Of a stretch of 64,000 bases of DNA, positions 19,664 to 28,990 are shown piece after piece. The stretch is from Musicola paradisiaca NCPPB 2511 (GTDB taxonomy: Bacteria; Pseudomonadota; Gammaproteobacteria; Enterobacterales; Enterobacteriaceae). The notes beneath the pieces are model-generated. The model made no database searches. It saw only the letters and a list, made by a program, of their open reading frames with translations, and was not told the origin of the DNA. How positions within the stretch are numbered: the stretch's first letter is position 1; each line of letters opens with the position of its first letter. Location: assembly GCF_000400505.1 (NCBI RefSeq), contig NZ_CM001857.1, forward strand, positions 54,220 through 118,219. The letters are read 5' to 3'. Both the position numbers and the translations under genes were made by a program.

Positions 19664-20758
19664 TTAATGCGCGGCCAACGAGAGGCCATCGCTGACCCGG
19701 AACAGGTGCAGGCGTTCGGCCGGCAGCGCCAGTGCGAGCAAGTCCCCTTCGGCGACATTGAGGTTGTCCGGCAGGTGCAGCGTCGTTTTGCTGTTGTTGC
19801 CTTCAATGTGCCCGTACATATAGGTTTCTGTACCGATCATCTCGGCGTAGTCCACGCGGAACGGCAGTGTGTTTTCATCCGCCGTATGTAATAGGAAGTG
19901 GCTGGGTCGGATGCCCAGCTCAATTTCCATGCCGGGCTGCGCTAACTGCGGATTGACTGTCAGAGTGAGCGGTGGGAACCCTTCAATCGCGATCTGTGCG
20001 TGATCGCCCTGCAATTCTGCAATGACCCCGGTGTAGAAATTCATTTTCGGCGAACCGATAAAACCGGCGACGAAACGATTTCTGGGATGATGAAAAAGCA
20101 CCAGCGGTTTATCGAACTGTTCCACCATGCCGCCGTTAAGGATGGCGATGCGATCCGCCATCGTCATTGCTTCAATCTGATCGTGGGTGACGTAAACGAT
20201 GGTGCTTTTCAGCCGCTTGTGCAGTTTGATGATTTCCGAACGGGTATCCACCCGCAGGGCGGCATCGAGATTGGATAACGGTTCATCGAACAGGAAAACA
20301 CTGGGGTTACGCACAATGGCACGGCCGATGGCGACGCGCTGGCGCTGACCGCCGGAAAGCGCACGCGGCTTTCTGGCCAGATAGGGTTCTATCTGCAACA
20401 TTCTGGCGGCTTCCTGCACCCGAGTCTGGATATCGGCCTTGGACATGGCGGTATTTTCCAGGCCGAACGACAGGTTCTGCGCTACGGTCATATGCGGGTA
20501 GAGGGCATAAGACTGGAATACCATCGCGATGCCGCGATCGCTCGGCGATACCTGCGTTACATCGCTACCGCCGATGGCGATAGTGCCGGAGGTGCAGTCC
20601 TCAAGACCGGCGATCAGCCTGAGCAGCGTTGATTTCCCGCAGCCGGAAGGACCGACGAAAACCACAAACTCACCATCTTTAACATCGAGGTCGACGCCCT
20701 TGATGATTTGCGTATTACCAAATGATTTAGTGATATTTTTCAGTGTCAGTTGTGCCAT
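19664..20758 (-). CDS. Sugar ABC transporter ATP-binding protein (MsmK/UgpC/MalK type)
   Basis: 364 residues from ATG 20758 (GGAAAG upstream); the frame stays open further upstream but has no ribosome site and would include regulatory palindromes. Walker [10 protein letters not shown], signature LSGGQRQRVAIGRA, Walker B VFLFDEPLSNLDA, switch His in VTHDQ, then a C-terminal OB-like regulatory domain (GIRPSHFLL). It energises carbohydrate importers with separate permeases. None is beside it on this strand, but the divergent locus at 22570-28500 encodes a binding protein and two permeases without an ATPase, so it probably powers that system. A matching operator upstream supports co-regulation. 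Confidence 0.85.
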   Translation of the reverse strand: MAQLTLKNITKSFGNTQIIKGVDLDVKDGEFVVFVGPSGCGKSTLLRLIAGLEDCTSGTIAIGGSDVTQVSPSDRGIAMVFQSYALYPHMTVAQNLSFGLENTAMSKADIQTRVQEAARMLQIEPYLARKPRALSGGQRQRVAIGRAIVRNPSVFLFDEPLSNLDAALRVDTRSEIIKLHKRLKSTIVYVTHDQIEAMTMADRIAILNGGMVEQFDKPLVLFHHPRNRFVAGFIGSPKMNFYTGVIAELQGDHAQIAIEGFPPLTLTVNPQLAQPGMEIELGIRPSHFLLHTADENTLPFRVDYAEMIGTETYMYGHIEGNNSKTTLHLPDNLNVAEGDLLALALPAERLHLFRVSDGLSLAAH

Positions 20759-20796
20759 CAGATCTTTCCGTCCACCGCTCAGAGTTGAGAGACGCA

Positions 20797-20824
20797 GTAA
20801 CCGATAGATAACGCTATCGATTAC
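20797..20824. promoter_or_regulatory. Imperfect palindrome in the ABC ATPase leader
   Basis: Arms GTAACCGATAG and CTATCGATTAC (10 of 11 pairs) around a 6-base centre, about 40 bases upstream of the ATPase start codon. It could be a second protein-binding site or an mRNA hairpin. Confidence 0.5.
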
Positions 20825-20851
20825 CTTAGCGGGTGACATCATGACGGAGCT

Positions 20852-20884
20852 TTATTTAGTTCGTCAATATGTCGAACTAAATAA
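20852..20884. promoter_or_regulatory. Perfect 12-bp-arm operator, probable ROK repressor site
   Basis: TTATTTAGTTCG and its exact reverse complement CGAACTAAATAA flank a 9-base centre. Overall shape (TTATTT...AAATAA, A+T-rich centre) resembles Mlc/NagC operators, the sites of ROK repressors. It lies about 95 bases upstream of the ABC ATPase start, beside a ROK regulator gene. Confidence 0.7.
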
Positions 20885-21120
20885 TTAAAAAAATGTGACC
20901 TTCAACAAGAATGTATAAAAATACTTATAATTTAGCGAGTTATGATATTTTTTTCTTATCGCTGCGGCAGAGCCACCGGTCGTTGAGTGGCCCGGAAAGC
21001 CAGAGTGGGTTGGCGGATCGTGCTTGTTGGTCAGTCTGGCAGCGCGAGCGGCGGGGTGAAGGGAACGGGGGGTTCCCGTCTTTCCCCGGTCTCGCTCGCG
21101 AGAGGGCTGTAGGCAGGCGC

Positions 21121-22320
21121 TCAGAGGTTTTTAGGCAATGGGATCTTGCGGGACAGATCCGGTAAACCAAAAAGAAGATTGTGTAATTTATTCAATGAAA
21201 TAGCCACTGCGCCCGTCAGTACGGACTGCGAACCCAGGGTGCTGGATTTCAGCAGGATAGGGTGGGGAGAACAGTTACTCAGGTAATAGCGAATGCGTTC
21301 GGTCAGCTCCGGACGGATACCGATATTGCCGCCAATGATGATGCTTTCCGGGTCGAACATCAGTGACACCGACAGCACCAGCAAGGCTGCGGTGCGGGCC
21401 GTCTCTTCGATGGTCACGATGGCGGCAGGCTCTTTGTCCGCGTAGCGGTTCAGTATGTCCCGCACCGGCGTGTTCGCCGCTCCGCCGGCGAAATGATAGC
21501 GCTGGCTAATACCGGCGGCGCCCAGCACCGACTCCAGCGTCCCCTGACGCAGGCTTTCCGGCGTGTAGGCATCTCCGCCCAGCGGCAGATAGGAGATCTC
21601 GCCGGCGGCGCCCATCGCGCCACGCAGTAGAATCCCTTCCAGTATCAGGCCCAGACCGATCCCGGTACCCAGTGAAATAAACGCCAGTGAGTGGTCGTCC
21701 TGCCCGCAGCCCCGCCAGTATTCGCCGATTGCGGCGGCATTCACGTCGTTTTCAATCAGCACTTCGCAGCCGAAAGCCTGCTGCATGGTGTCCCGCAGCG
21801 CGAATCCGCTCATGTTTTTCAGGTTGGGCGCCATGTCCAGCGCGCCGGTTTTCTGGTTGATCACGCCGGGGATCGCCACGCTGACGCTGTGCAGTTTGCT
21901 CTCATCGATCTGTTGCTGGGCCAGAATGTCGTTTTTTAACTGGCACAAGCGATTGACCAGATCGATGCCGCCCTGGCTGTTGTTTTCTGTTTCGTAATGC
22001 GTGATTTCGGCGCCGCGCAGGTTGACCAGGCTTAGCCGGATCGTGGTGGCACCGACGTCCATGCCCAACACATAGGCCAGATCGTCGGCGATCTCGTAGT
22101 TCATGGCGGCGCGCCCGACCTTGCCCGACTCCAGTCCGCAGGGGCGTACCCACCCCCGTTCTTCCAGAATCAAAATAACTTCGGACATCGTCTGCTTGGA
22201 CAGCTTCGTTGCCTTTGCCATCGCCGCACGCGATGCCGGGCCGGCGTGAAGCAGGTACTCCATCACGGCTCGAACCGATATCTGGCGTAGAACCGGAACA
22301 TCATTTTCTATTTCAATCAC
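21121..22320 (-). CDS. ROK family transcriptional repressor (NagC/Mlc-like)
   Basis: 399 residues. An N-terminal winged helix-turn-helix (residues about 15-75, ASRAAMAKATKLSKQTMSEVILILEERGWV) is followed by a ROK sugar-kinase fold: LGMDVGATTIRLSLV near 95, IPGVINQKTG, ENDVNAAAIGEYW and SLGTGIGLGLI. The zinc CxCGxxGCxE motif of Mlc and kinases is missing, replaced by GAMGAAGEISYLPLGG. It starts with GTG and has only a weak ribosome site. Probably represses the flanking transport genes in the absence of a sugar ligand. Divergent from the second ROK gene at 22570 and in line with the ATPase gene. Confidence 0.85.
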   Translation of the reverse strand: MIEIENDVPVLRQISVRAVMEYLLHAGPASRAAMAKATKLSKQTMSEVILILEERGWVRPCGLESGKVGRAAMNYEIADDLAYVLGMDVGATTIRLSLVNLRGAEITHYETENNSQGGIDLVNRLCQLKNDILAQQQIDESKLHSVSVAIPGVINQKTGALDMAPNLKNMSGFALRDTMQQAFGCEVLIENDVNAAAIGEYWRGCGQDDHSLAFISLGTGIGLGLILEGILLRGAMGAAGEISYLPLGGDAYTPESLRQGTLESVLGAAGISQRYHFAGGAANTPVRDILNRYADKEPAAIVTIEETARTAALLVLSVSLMFDPESIIIGGNIGIRPELTERIRYYLSNCSPHPILLKSSTLGSQSVLTGAVAISLNKLHNLLFGLPDLSRKIPLPKNL

Positions 22321-22492
22321 TTATTTTTTCTCAATCATGTATCGGGACGGTATTGAATCAGGTCGTCTGATCGCCAGAAATGCCTGCATATTATGCAATA
22401 AAAGTGTTACCCCGCTCTCGTTTCTGTTCACTTTCCAGAGAAAATTATTATTTGACTCAGGGTTCATATTGACGGTTCCGATCGGAAAGGAT

Positions 22493-22519
22493 ATTAATTC
22501 GTAAGGTTGATGAACTAAT
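22493..22519. promoter_or_regulatory. Degenerate second copy of the ROK-type operator
   Basis: Half-sites ATTAATTCG and TGAACTAAT around a 9-base centre: 7 of 9 positions pair, and both match the TTTAGTTCG half of the site at 20852-20884. It lies about 50 bases before the start of the 22570-28500 operon. Confidence 0.5.
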
Positions 22520-22569
22520 TATAGCAGTTATTTATGGCTGCAATCTACGTTGGGAAAAAAGGACGTGAT

Positions 22570-23691
22570 ATGGCGAACTCTCAGCCACTTGGTAAAACTC
22601 TTGCAAACGCGCTTTCTCAACTGGAGCGTCTGTCGTTGGAACCGATATCCGGCTGGGCTTCCGTCCTCGATATTCCGTTGGCGAGCGCACAGCAATTGAT
22701 GGAATTTCTGGAAAAACAGGACATTATCCAACGTAAACCACAGGGTATCGAATTGCATCCGCAGTCGCCCGTCGTCATAGGTTTTGATTTGGGCGGCACC
22801 AAAGTCAAAGGCCGGTTGGCGACGCTGGCCGGCGAAGTGCTGGCGCAAACGGCGCACCCTACCCGCAAAGGCGATGAACAAGCCGCGATGCAACAAATGT
22901 CGTCGCTGGCGGAGGATCTGCTCAGCCAGGCCGGCGTTTCGTCGCAGCGGCTGAAGCAGATCGCCATCGGCATTCCCGGCTCAATCGATAAACAAGGCAA
23001 TGTACAACTCTCCCCCAACCTGCGCTTACCTGCCCGGCTGCCTGCTGTGCTGTCACTGGCGGATGGCAAGCCATGTCCGACGGTATTCGAGAATGACGTC
23101 AATCTGGCGGCGCTGGGGGAATACCACTATGGGCACGGCAAGGGCAGCGATTCGCTGGTGTTTGTCGCCTTCGGCACCGGCGTCGGGATGGGCATTATCG
23201 CGCAGGGCGGCATTATCAGCGGGCATAGCGGTATGGCGGGTGAAATCGCGCTCTTGCCGCTGAGCGCAACGCCTTACGAAGACGCCAGAATTTCCGTGGG
23301 CGGCGTGTTTGAAGATCGTGTCAGCAGCAGCGCGATTCGCCAGCGTTACCAGGGGGGAAATATCGAGGTCATCGATATTTTCCGCCAGGCTGAACAGGGC
23401 GAGCCGCAGGCGCTCGCGGTACTGGAGAATACCGCACGGATTGCGGCGCTGGGTGTCGCTTCCGCGGTGAGCCTGTTGAACCCCGAATGGCTGATTCTGG
23501 GCGGCGGCATCGGCGCGCGGCCGGCGTTCCATGAACGGGTTCGCCAGCAGGTTGAGGCGTTGATCCCGGTGCCGGTACGGCTTACCGGCAGCGCTCTGTT
23601 GGACGATGCGGGCGTCGTCGGCGCCGTCCATCTGGCCAGAGAAGCCTGCCTGACGGCGTTGTCTTGGCATGATGTGGGAGAACCGGCATGA
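22570..23691 (+). CDS. ROK family protein (sugar kinase or regulator)
   Basis: 373 residues from ATG 22570 with AAGGA upstream; an earlier in-frame ATG (22534) lacks a ribosome site. Residues 1-70 look like a degenerate winged helix (LANALSQLERLS...LMEFLEKQDIIQRK), followed by a ROK domain: IGFDLGGTKVKGRLA, IGIPGSIDKQG, ENDVNLAALGEYHYG and FGTGVGMGIIAQGG. The ROK zinc-cysteine motif is absent. It heads a five-gene operon and its 3' end overlaps the glycosidase start by ATGA. It could sense or phosphorylate the transported sugar; the N-terminal domain favours regulation. Confidence 0.75.
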   Translation: MANSQPLGKTLANALSQLERLSLEPISGWASVLDIPLASAQQLMEFLEKQDIIQRKPQGIELHPQSPVVIGFDLGGTKVKGRLATLAGEVLAQTAHPTRKGDEQAAMQQMSSLAEDLLSQAGVSSQRLKQIAIGIPGSIDKQGNVQLSPNLRLPARLPAVLSLADGKPCPTVFENDVNLAALGEYHYGHGKGSDSLVFVAFGTGVGMGIIAQGGIISGHSGMAGEIALLPLSATPYEDARISVGGVFEDRVSSSAIRQRYQGGNIEVIDIFRQAEQGEPQALAVLENTARIAALGVASAVSLLNPEWLILGGGIGARPAFHERVRQQVEALIPVPVRLTGSALLDDAGVVGAVHLAREACLTALSWHDVGEPA

Positions 23692-25442
23692 ACAGTAACA
23701 CGTCAATATCGTCATCTGAGTGGAAGTTACAACCGCAACCGGATGGCCAGCTCGTCGGCGACGCCGTGACGCGGCTGCCGTTCATGGCTCGGCGCCTGCA
23801 GGGATCGTTCTGTGCGGCGCAGGGCATGGTGGAACTGGCGCTGTGGGGCAGCGGTACGCTGGGCCGCGTCCATGTCGCGCCGTTGAATGGGTCTTGCTTG
23901 TTTGCACCTAACCGCCTGTTGACGGCGGAACGGGGGTTTTATGTGGCGCAATCGCAGCCGGTGGCGCTGCTGACGCAGACGCGATTCCAGCGTTTTTATC
24001 CGGCGAAAAAACGCGCCTGGTGGGATCGGCAAGGCGGCCGCGCCGCACGGGAACGGTTAGGCGAACAACAACGCTGGGTATTGCCCTGGGGCGTGGTGAT
24101 CGTCGAACAGCGCGGCGAGGATGTGTTGATCGCTGCGGGCAATGACGACGCCGAGGCCCGGCGCGGCCTGGCGCTGAGCACCGAACAGATCAAGCAGGAG
24201 GCGCAGCGTTACATCGATGACTGCGACCAACTGCCGCAGGCGCAGCCTCTGTTGCGCAGTATGGTGCAGCAAAGCCTGCACGCCGCGTTGTCCAGTATTC
24301 GTTATGACCACGCCGGGAAATTCGCCGGGCTGGCGGCGGGGATGGACTACAGCGCCCCGGCGCGCACCTACTACCGTGACGGCTACTGGACGCTGCAGGC
24401 GTTGCTGCCGTTGCAGCCGCAGATCGTGCTGGAGGAGATCCACCTGATGGCGGCGGGATTGCAGCCGACGGGCGAAGCGCCGAGCGGCGTGATCCTCAAT
24501 GGCCCCGGTTTGTCGGACGCCTGGGAAGATGCGCGTCAGCATAATCCCGCCGTGACGGAAAACCACAGCCGCCCGCAGGACTGGTGGAGCGACCATTTCG
24601 ACAGCCCGTTGTTCTTTATTCTGACGATTGCCGATTACGTGCGCGTCACGGGTGACAGCTCGCCCTGCGAGCAATACTGGCCGCAGATCGCCACCATCAT
24701 TGCGCGCTACGAAGGCTTCATTCTTGACGATAACGGTCTGCCGCAAAAACCGTCGCATAACGATCGTGACTGGGCGGATAACGTCTATCGCTTCGGCTAT
24801 GTCGCTTACGATCTCGGTTTGTGGGTTGGCGCCGTCAACGCGGTGGCGCAGTGGGCGGCGGCGCGCGATCCGGCGCTGGCCGAGCGTTGCGAACGCCTGG
24901 CGGCACAGGCGGCCCGGCATCTCGACGCCGTGCTTTTGCAACCGAATGGGCACTACGCCGATTACGGCCGTCCGGATGAATTCATTGAAGATCACCTCAC
25001 GCTCGACAGCCTGACGTTGCTGCGTTACGGCGCGGTGGATAACGCGCGCGCCGACGCTGTGCTGCGCCGGATCCAGGCGCAACTGGAGACTCGCCATAAC
25101 CGCGAACAACGCTATGGCGACTGGGGCGTGATGTGCGCCTGGCCGCCGTTCAAACGCCGGCAGGATACGCGCGCCAAGTCGGCCTTTACCTTGCGTTACC
25201 ACAACGGTTCCGACTGGCCTTATCTGGATGGGTTATACGCCGATACGCTATTGCAATACGGCATACCGGGAAGCGAGTACCCGCTGACCCGCTGGTGGAT
25301 GACGTGCCTGGAACAGGGATGGGCGGGCGCCGTGGAGTATTTCTCTCCGCCGTTTGGTCGGGGATCGTTATTACAAGGGTGGAGCAGTATGCCCGCCGCG
25401 GTGGTGATGAAGTACCGTCATCACTTTGACGGCGGTCAGTAA
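23688..25442 (+). CDS. Cytoplasmic (alpha/alpha)6-barrel glycoside hydrolase
   Basis: 584 residues, no signal peptide, so it acts inside the cell on the imported sugar. Residues 1-150 are a beta-rich N-terminal domain; the rest has the six-hairpin pattern of debranching-enzyme- and trehalase-like glycosidases: ARTYYRDGYWTLQALL near 225, HNDRDWADNVYRFGYV near 365, EDHLTLDSLTLLRYG and DWPYLDGLYADTLLQYG. Likely acids are Asp in YRDGYW and Asp/Glu in the RDWADN region. The exact GH family and substrate cannot be fixed by eye. GGGAG ribosome site; ATGA overlap with the ROK gene; binding-protein gene follows. Confidence 0.65.
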   Translation: MNSNTSISSSEWKLQPQPDGQLVGDAVTRLPFMARRLQGSFCAAQGMVELALWGSGTLGRVHVAPLNGSCLFAPNRLLTAERGFYVAQSQPVALLTQTRFQRFYPAKKRAWWDRQGGRAARERLGEQQRWVLPWGVVIVEQRGEDVLIAAGNDDAEARRGLALSTEQIKQEAQRYIDDCDQLPQAQPLLRSMVQQSLHAALSSIRYDHAGKFAGLAAGMDYSAPARTYYRDGYWTLQALLPLQPQIVLEEIHLMAAGLQPTGEAPSGVILNGPGLSDAWEDARQHNPAVTENHSRPQDWWSDHFDSPLFFILTIADYVRVTGDSSPCEQYWPQIATIIARYEGFILDDNGLPQKPSHNDRDWADNVYRFGYVAYDLGLWVGAVNAVAQWAAARDPALAERCERLAAQAARHLDAVLLQPNGHYADYGRPDEFIEDHLTLDSLTLLRYGAVDNARADAVLRRIQAQLETRHNREQRYGDWGVMCAWPPFKRRQDTRAKSAFTLRYHNGSDWPYLDGLYADTLLQYGIPGSEYPLTRWWMTCLEQGWAGAVEYFSPPFGRGSLLQGWSSMPAAVVMKYRHHFDGGQ

Positions 25443-25496
25443 TCACAGCGTAGTTTGACTGTGTTCGATGCAATAACATTGATCAGGAAACACATC

Positions 25497-26741
25497 ATGA
25501 AGAAAAAGGCTGTTATCGCAGTACTGGCTGGCGCCATGACGCTTGCGTGTTCATCATTGCAGGCCGCCGAGTTGACGATCATGTGGTACGAAACGGATAA
25601 GAATGAATCCGCCGTGCTCAAGCAGTTATTGAATGAATACACACAACAGCATCCGCAGACGACCTTCAACCTGCAACTGGTGCCGTATGACAACGTGATC
25701 CAGAAATTCCGCCAATATGCGGCGTCGGGTTCCGGGATGCCGGATATTTCCAAAACCTCGTCGATGGAAGCGGTGATTCGCCCTTACCTGGTGGACTTCA
25801 ATCAATACTTCGGCAAGGACTACCTGAATCACTACATCAAAGGGTGGGCGGACGGCGCCAGGCTGGGCGATAAAGCGATAGCCGCTCCGCTGTATGTCAC
25901 CGCCACCGGGTTGCTGCTCAATGCCGATGCGTTCAAGAAAGCGGGCGTCGCGCTGCCGGATGTGCAGCAGGGTTGGACCTGGGAAGAGTTCCTGCCGAAG
26001 ATCAAGGAAGTCGCGCAGAAAGCGCATGTGCGTTATCCCTTGGTGTGGGATGTGTCGGCCAGCCGCTGGATCATCCATGAATACCACTATGGCAACCATG
26101 TCTTTTCCACCGAACCGCCTTACAAGGTGGTGATGGATAAGCAGAAAGCCGCCGATACGCTGGCCGGCTTCGTCAAGATCGCCGATGAGTATATGCCGCG
26201 CGGTCAGTGGTCCGGCTCCAGCGCGGATAACCCGAAAGAGCTGTTTATCGGCGGGCAGGCGGTGGCCTGGATGACCGGCAGTTGGCAGCTCAGTTCGCTG
26301 GCGCAACGCGCCAAGTTTGACTGGCGTGCCGGTTATACGCCGCGAGGCACCGTCAAATCCAGCGTTTACGGCGGCGAATATGTGGTCGCGTTCAACACCA
26401 GTCAACATCTGGATGAGTCTACCCGTGTGGTCAAATGGCTGACTTCGCCGGATGTCCTGAAACGTCTTTCGGTACCGATCGGCATGATCCCGGCCACGTT
26501 GTCCGACGAGCCGGTGAAATATGAGGATCCGAAAATCAGCCAGGCGATGGCGTTGATGCAGCATGAACTGGTGGAAAGCCCGGCTTATGCGGCGGCGGAT
26601 CAGGCCAATGAAGCGATGCAGTTCGTCTGGGCGCCGATGAAGGATGCGGTAATGCAGGCGGTAACTCATCAGATCACGCCGGAGCAGGCCATCGAGAAAA
26701 TCATGAAGGCGGCACAGGATGGATTAGGGGCATCGCAATGA
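25497..26741 (+). CDS. Sugar ABC transporter periplasmic binding protein (family 1)
   Basis: 414 residues from ATG 25497 (CAGGA upstream). Signal peptide MKKKAVIAVLAGAMTLACSS with probable cleavage after LQA, then ELTIMWYET. Typical extracellular solute-binding family 1 features: NAVI-like SSMEAVIRPYLVDF, TATGLLLNADAFKKAG, GGQAVAWMTGSWQL and a late YGGEYVVAFN. A cysteine near the signal-peptide end is not in a good lipobox, so a soluble periplasmic protein is more likely. Its stop overlaps the first permease start (ATGA). Substrate unknown; the intracellular glycosidase suggests an oligosaccharide or glycoside. Confidence 0.88.
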   Translation: MKKKAVIAVLAGAMTLACSSLQAAELTIMWYETDKNESAVLKQLLNEYTQQHPQTTFNLQLVPYDNVIQKFRQYAASGSGMPDISKTSSMEAVIRPYLVDFNQYFGKDYLNHYIKGWADGARLGDKAIAAPLYVTATGLLLNADAFKKAGVALPDVQQGWTWEEFLPKIKEVAQKAHVRYPLVWDVSASRWIIHEYHYGNHVFSTEPPYKVVMDKQKAADTLAGFVKIADEYMPRGQWSGSSADNPKELFIGGQAVAWMTGSWQLSSLAQRAKFDWRAGYTPRGTVKSSVYGGEYVVAFNTSQHLDESTRVVKWLTSPDVLKRLSVPIGMIPATLSDEPVKYEDPKISQAMALMQHELVESPAYAAADQANEAMQFVWAPMKDAVMQAVTHQITPEQAIEKIMKAAQDGLGASQ

Positions 26742-27685
26742 AAGTGATGAATCCGGAGCAGGCCAGTCTGGCGGGTATGTCGCAGAGTTCGGGATCGTTT
26801 AACAGTCGTATCAGGAAGTTCTGGCCTTATTTGTTGATATTGCCGTCGTTTGGGTTGTTGTTGCTGTTCACCTTCTATCCGCTGCTGCAAGGGTTCTGGA
26901 TGTCGGTGTTTCAGCGCGGCGTGGTGGTGTTGCCGCAGGTCGCCAGCACGCACCCCAAATTCGTCGGCATCGACAACTTTATTCAGGTCTTTACCGATCC
27001 CGAATTTCAGCACGTCCTGCTGCGGACGGTGGTGTTTGTGGTGTTTGCGGTACCGCTCAATCTGACGATCGCTCTGGTGATGGCGCTGTTGCTGGCGCCG
27101 CAGATGCGGGGGTTCGGGTTGGCGCGCACCATCGTCTTTTTCCCGTCGATGATAAGCTTGCTGACCATCGGCATCATGTGGAAATGGCTGTTTGGTTATA
27201 ACTCCGGATTGATCAACTACGTACTGAGCCTGATCGATATCAGCCCGGTACCCTGGCTACAACAGGAAACCATGGCGCAGATTGCCGTGGTGATTGTCTG
27301 GGTGTGGGCCAGCGCGGGCTTCAATATGATGATTCTGTTGGCCGGGTTGACGGCCATTCCGGAAGATTTGTATGAAGCCTCGCGTATCGACGGTACCAGC
27401 CGTTGGCGCACCTTCTGGCGCATTACTCTGCCGCTGTTGCAGCCGAGTGTAGTGGTGGTGGTGGTGTTGTCGTCGATTGAAGCTTTTAAAGTGTATGAAC
27501 TGGTGCTGTCACTTACGGGCGGCGGGCCGGGGCGCGCCACCGTCTATTTGATCCAGACCATTTATGAGAATGCGTTTATGCAACCGGCCACCGCAGGGGT
27601 TGCGGCGGCGCAATCGGTGGTGCTGTTCGTGATCCTGTTTGCGCTCTCCGTTATCCAACTTCGTCTGTCGAGGAGTTTTAAATGA
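26738..27685 (+). CDS. Sugar ABC transporter permease (MalF type)
   Basis: 315 residues with six hydrophobic segments after a soluble N-terminal part of about 35 residues. The EAA loop EASRIDGTSRWRTFWRITLPLLQP near 215, which docks the ATPase, and the TGGGPG region near 260 are typical of MalF/UgpA permeases. Overlaps the binding-protein gene and the second permease gene by 4 bases each, so all are translationally coupled. Confidence 0.93.
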   Translation: MKVMNPEQASLAGMSQSSGSFNSRIRKFWPYLLILPSFGLLLLFTFYPLLQGFWMSVFQRGVVVLPQVASTHPKFVGIDNFIQVFTDPEFQHVLLRTVVFVVFAVPLNLTIALVMALLLAPQMRGFGLARTIVFFPSMISLLTIGIMWKWLFGYNSGLINYVLSLIDISPVPWLQQETMAQIAVVIVWVWASAGFNMMILLAGLTAIPEDLYEASRIDGTSRWRTFWRITLPLLQPSVVVVVVLSSIEAFKVYELVLSLTGGGPGRATVYLIQTIYENAFMQPATAGVAAAQSVVLFVILFALSVIQLRLSRSFK

Positions 27686-28500
27686 AGGGTTCATCTCTGC
27701 TGACGCGCTGGATAGTCATCGGTTTTATGCTGCTGTTTTTCCTGTTGCCGCCGATCTGGATTTTTTCCAACGCGCTGAAATCGGTCGATGAGATTTTTGC
27801 CTGGCCGCCGTCCCTGTGGCCGGAACACATCACGCTGGAAAACTTTGTCGATGTGTTCGCCAACACCAATTTTGTGCATACGCTCGGCAACTCCTTTTTC
27901 GTTTCCATCCTCTCGTCGCTGCTGTCTGTGTCGATCAGCGTCATGGCGGGCTACGCGCTGGCGAAGTTCCGGTTTCGCGGCGATACGCTGGTGTTCATGA
28001 TCATCATGTGCGCGTTGATGATCCCGCTGCAGATTATCCTGATCCCGATTTTCCTGCTGCTGCGCGATTTGCACCTGCTCAATACGCTGTGGGGGGTGAT
28101 TATCGCGCCGGCGGCCACGCCCACCGGGGTATTCCTGATGCGTCAGTACATCAAGAACATTCCCGACAGCCTGCTGGAGGCGGCGCGTCTGGAAGGCACC
28201 AGCGAGTGGCGGATTCTGTGGCGCATCGTGGTGCCGCTGTCGCTGCCGGCCATCGCCACGCTGGCGGCGTTCACCTTCGTCTGGCGGTGGAACGATTTCT
28301 TGTGGCCGTTCTTGGTGATCAGCGATCAGAGCCAGTGGACGGTACAACTGGCGCTGGCCAGCAATGTCGGCCAGTTTGATATCAACTGGCCGCGCCTGCT
28401 GGCGATGTCCGCCATGGCGGTCTTGCCGATGCTGGCGATCTTTCTGGCGCTGCAACGCTACTTCATGAACGGGTTGATGGCCGGCGCTACCAAGGAGTAA
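27682..28500 (+). CDS. Sugar ABC transporter permease (MalG type)
   Basis: 272 residues, six membrane segments, FRFRGDTLVFMIIMCALMIPLQ and the EAA loop EAARLEGTSEWRILWRIVVPLS near 165. Forms the channel with the preceding permease. GAGGAG ribosome site. Last gene of the operon; hairpins without strong T runs follow. The operon encodes no ATPase, which fits use of the MsmK-type ATPase at 19664-20758. Confidence 0.93.
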   Translation: MKGSSLLTRWIVIGFMLLFFLLPPIWIFSNALKSVDEIFAWPPSLWPEHITLENFVDVFANTNFVHTLGNSFFVSILSSLLSVSISVMAGYALAKFRFRGDTLVFMIIMCALMIPLQIILIPIFLLLRDLHLLNTLWGVIIAPAATPTGVFLMRQYIKNIPDSLLEAARLEGTSEWRILWRIVVPLSLPAIATLAAFTFVWRWNDFLWPFLVISDQSQWTVQLALASNVGQFDINWPRLLAMSAMAVLPMLAIFLALQRYFMNGLMAGATKE

Positions 28501-28990
28501 CGCCGGTTTCCTGCCCGCCGCTAACCACGGGCGGGCTTACCGTCCGCGTAGTCTTTCCCCTTCGCCGCCAGCCCGACCTAACCCTGCCGCCGGGCTGGCG
28601 GTGCTGTGTCCGGTTGGCTCTCGTCACCGGCGCGACGACAGGGATCTTCCTTTTTATCGGTTCCGCAATGTCGGCCGCTTTGCCTGATGCCGTCATCTTA
28701 AGTGGTTCGCATCCCCGCCAGACGTCCCTGTATTGATGAGGTGTCCGCACTGTTGCATATGCCGCCAGCCCCAGTGACATGGCGTACCGGGTTTTTACGA
28801 CGGCGCATGATGAATATGCCGGCTATTTTTTACATGGCCTCGGGGAAATAGAGCGTAGAATAGCGAACCACTGCCTGATAGGCGTTTTCCATCCCGTGTG
28901 ATGCGTTCTGCATAGCCCGGTGGTTGGACATGATGTACTGGTGAAATCTGCCGTCGTGAGCGGCGGTGAAATACAACAGGAGTATCAGAG
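28501..28990. other. 490-base non-coding region with two G+C-rich inverted repeats
   Basis: GCCCGCC (28513-28519) pairs with GGCGGGC (28530-28536), and CCGCCAGCCCG (28565-28575) pairs with CGGGCTGGCGG (28591-28601). Either may end the transporter operon. The remaining 390 bases show no protein-like ORF with a ribosome site; the yiaF promoter must lie in the last part. Confidence 0.5.

Larger units (their letters stand above)
20759..21120. other. Regulatory region upstream of the ABC ATPase gene
   Basis: 362 bases. The ATPase-proximal half carries a 28-base imperfect palindrome (20797-20824) and a perfect 33-bp operator (20852-20884), both listed separately. The distal half, just past the ROK gene stop, holds G+C-rich inverted sequences (GGGAAC..GTTCCC near 21059-21077) that may end ROK transcription. 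No ORF is supported. Confidence 0.6.

Noticed and set aside
24057..25202. Minus-strand open frame of 381 codons
   Set aside because: Shadow of the glycosidase gene; no family-like motifs.
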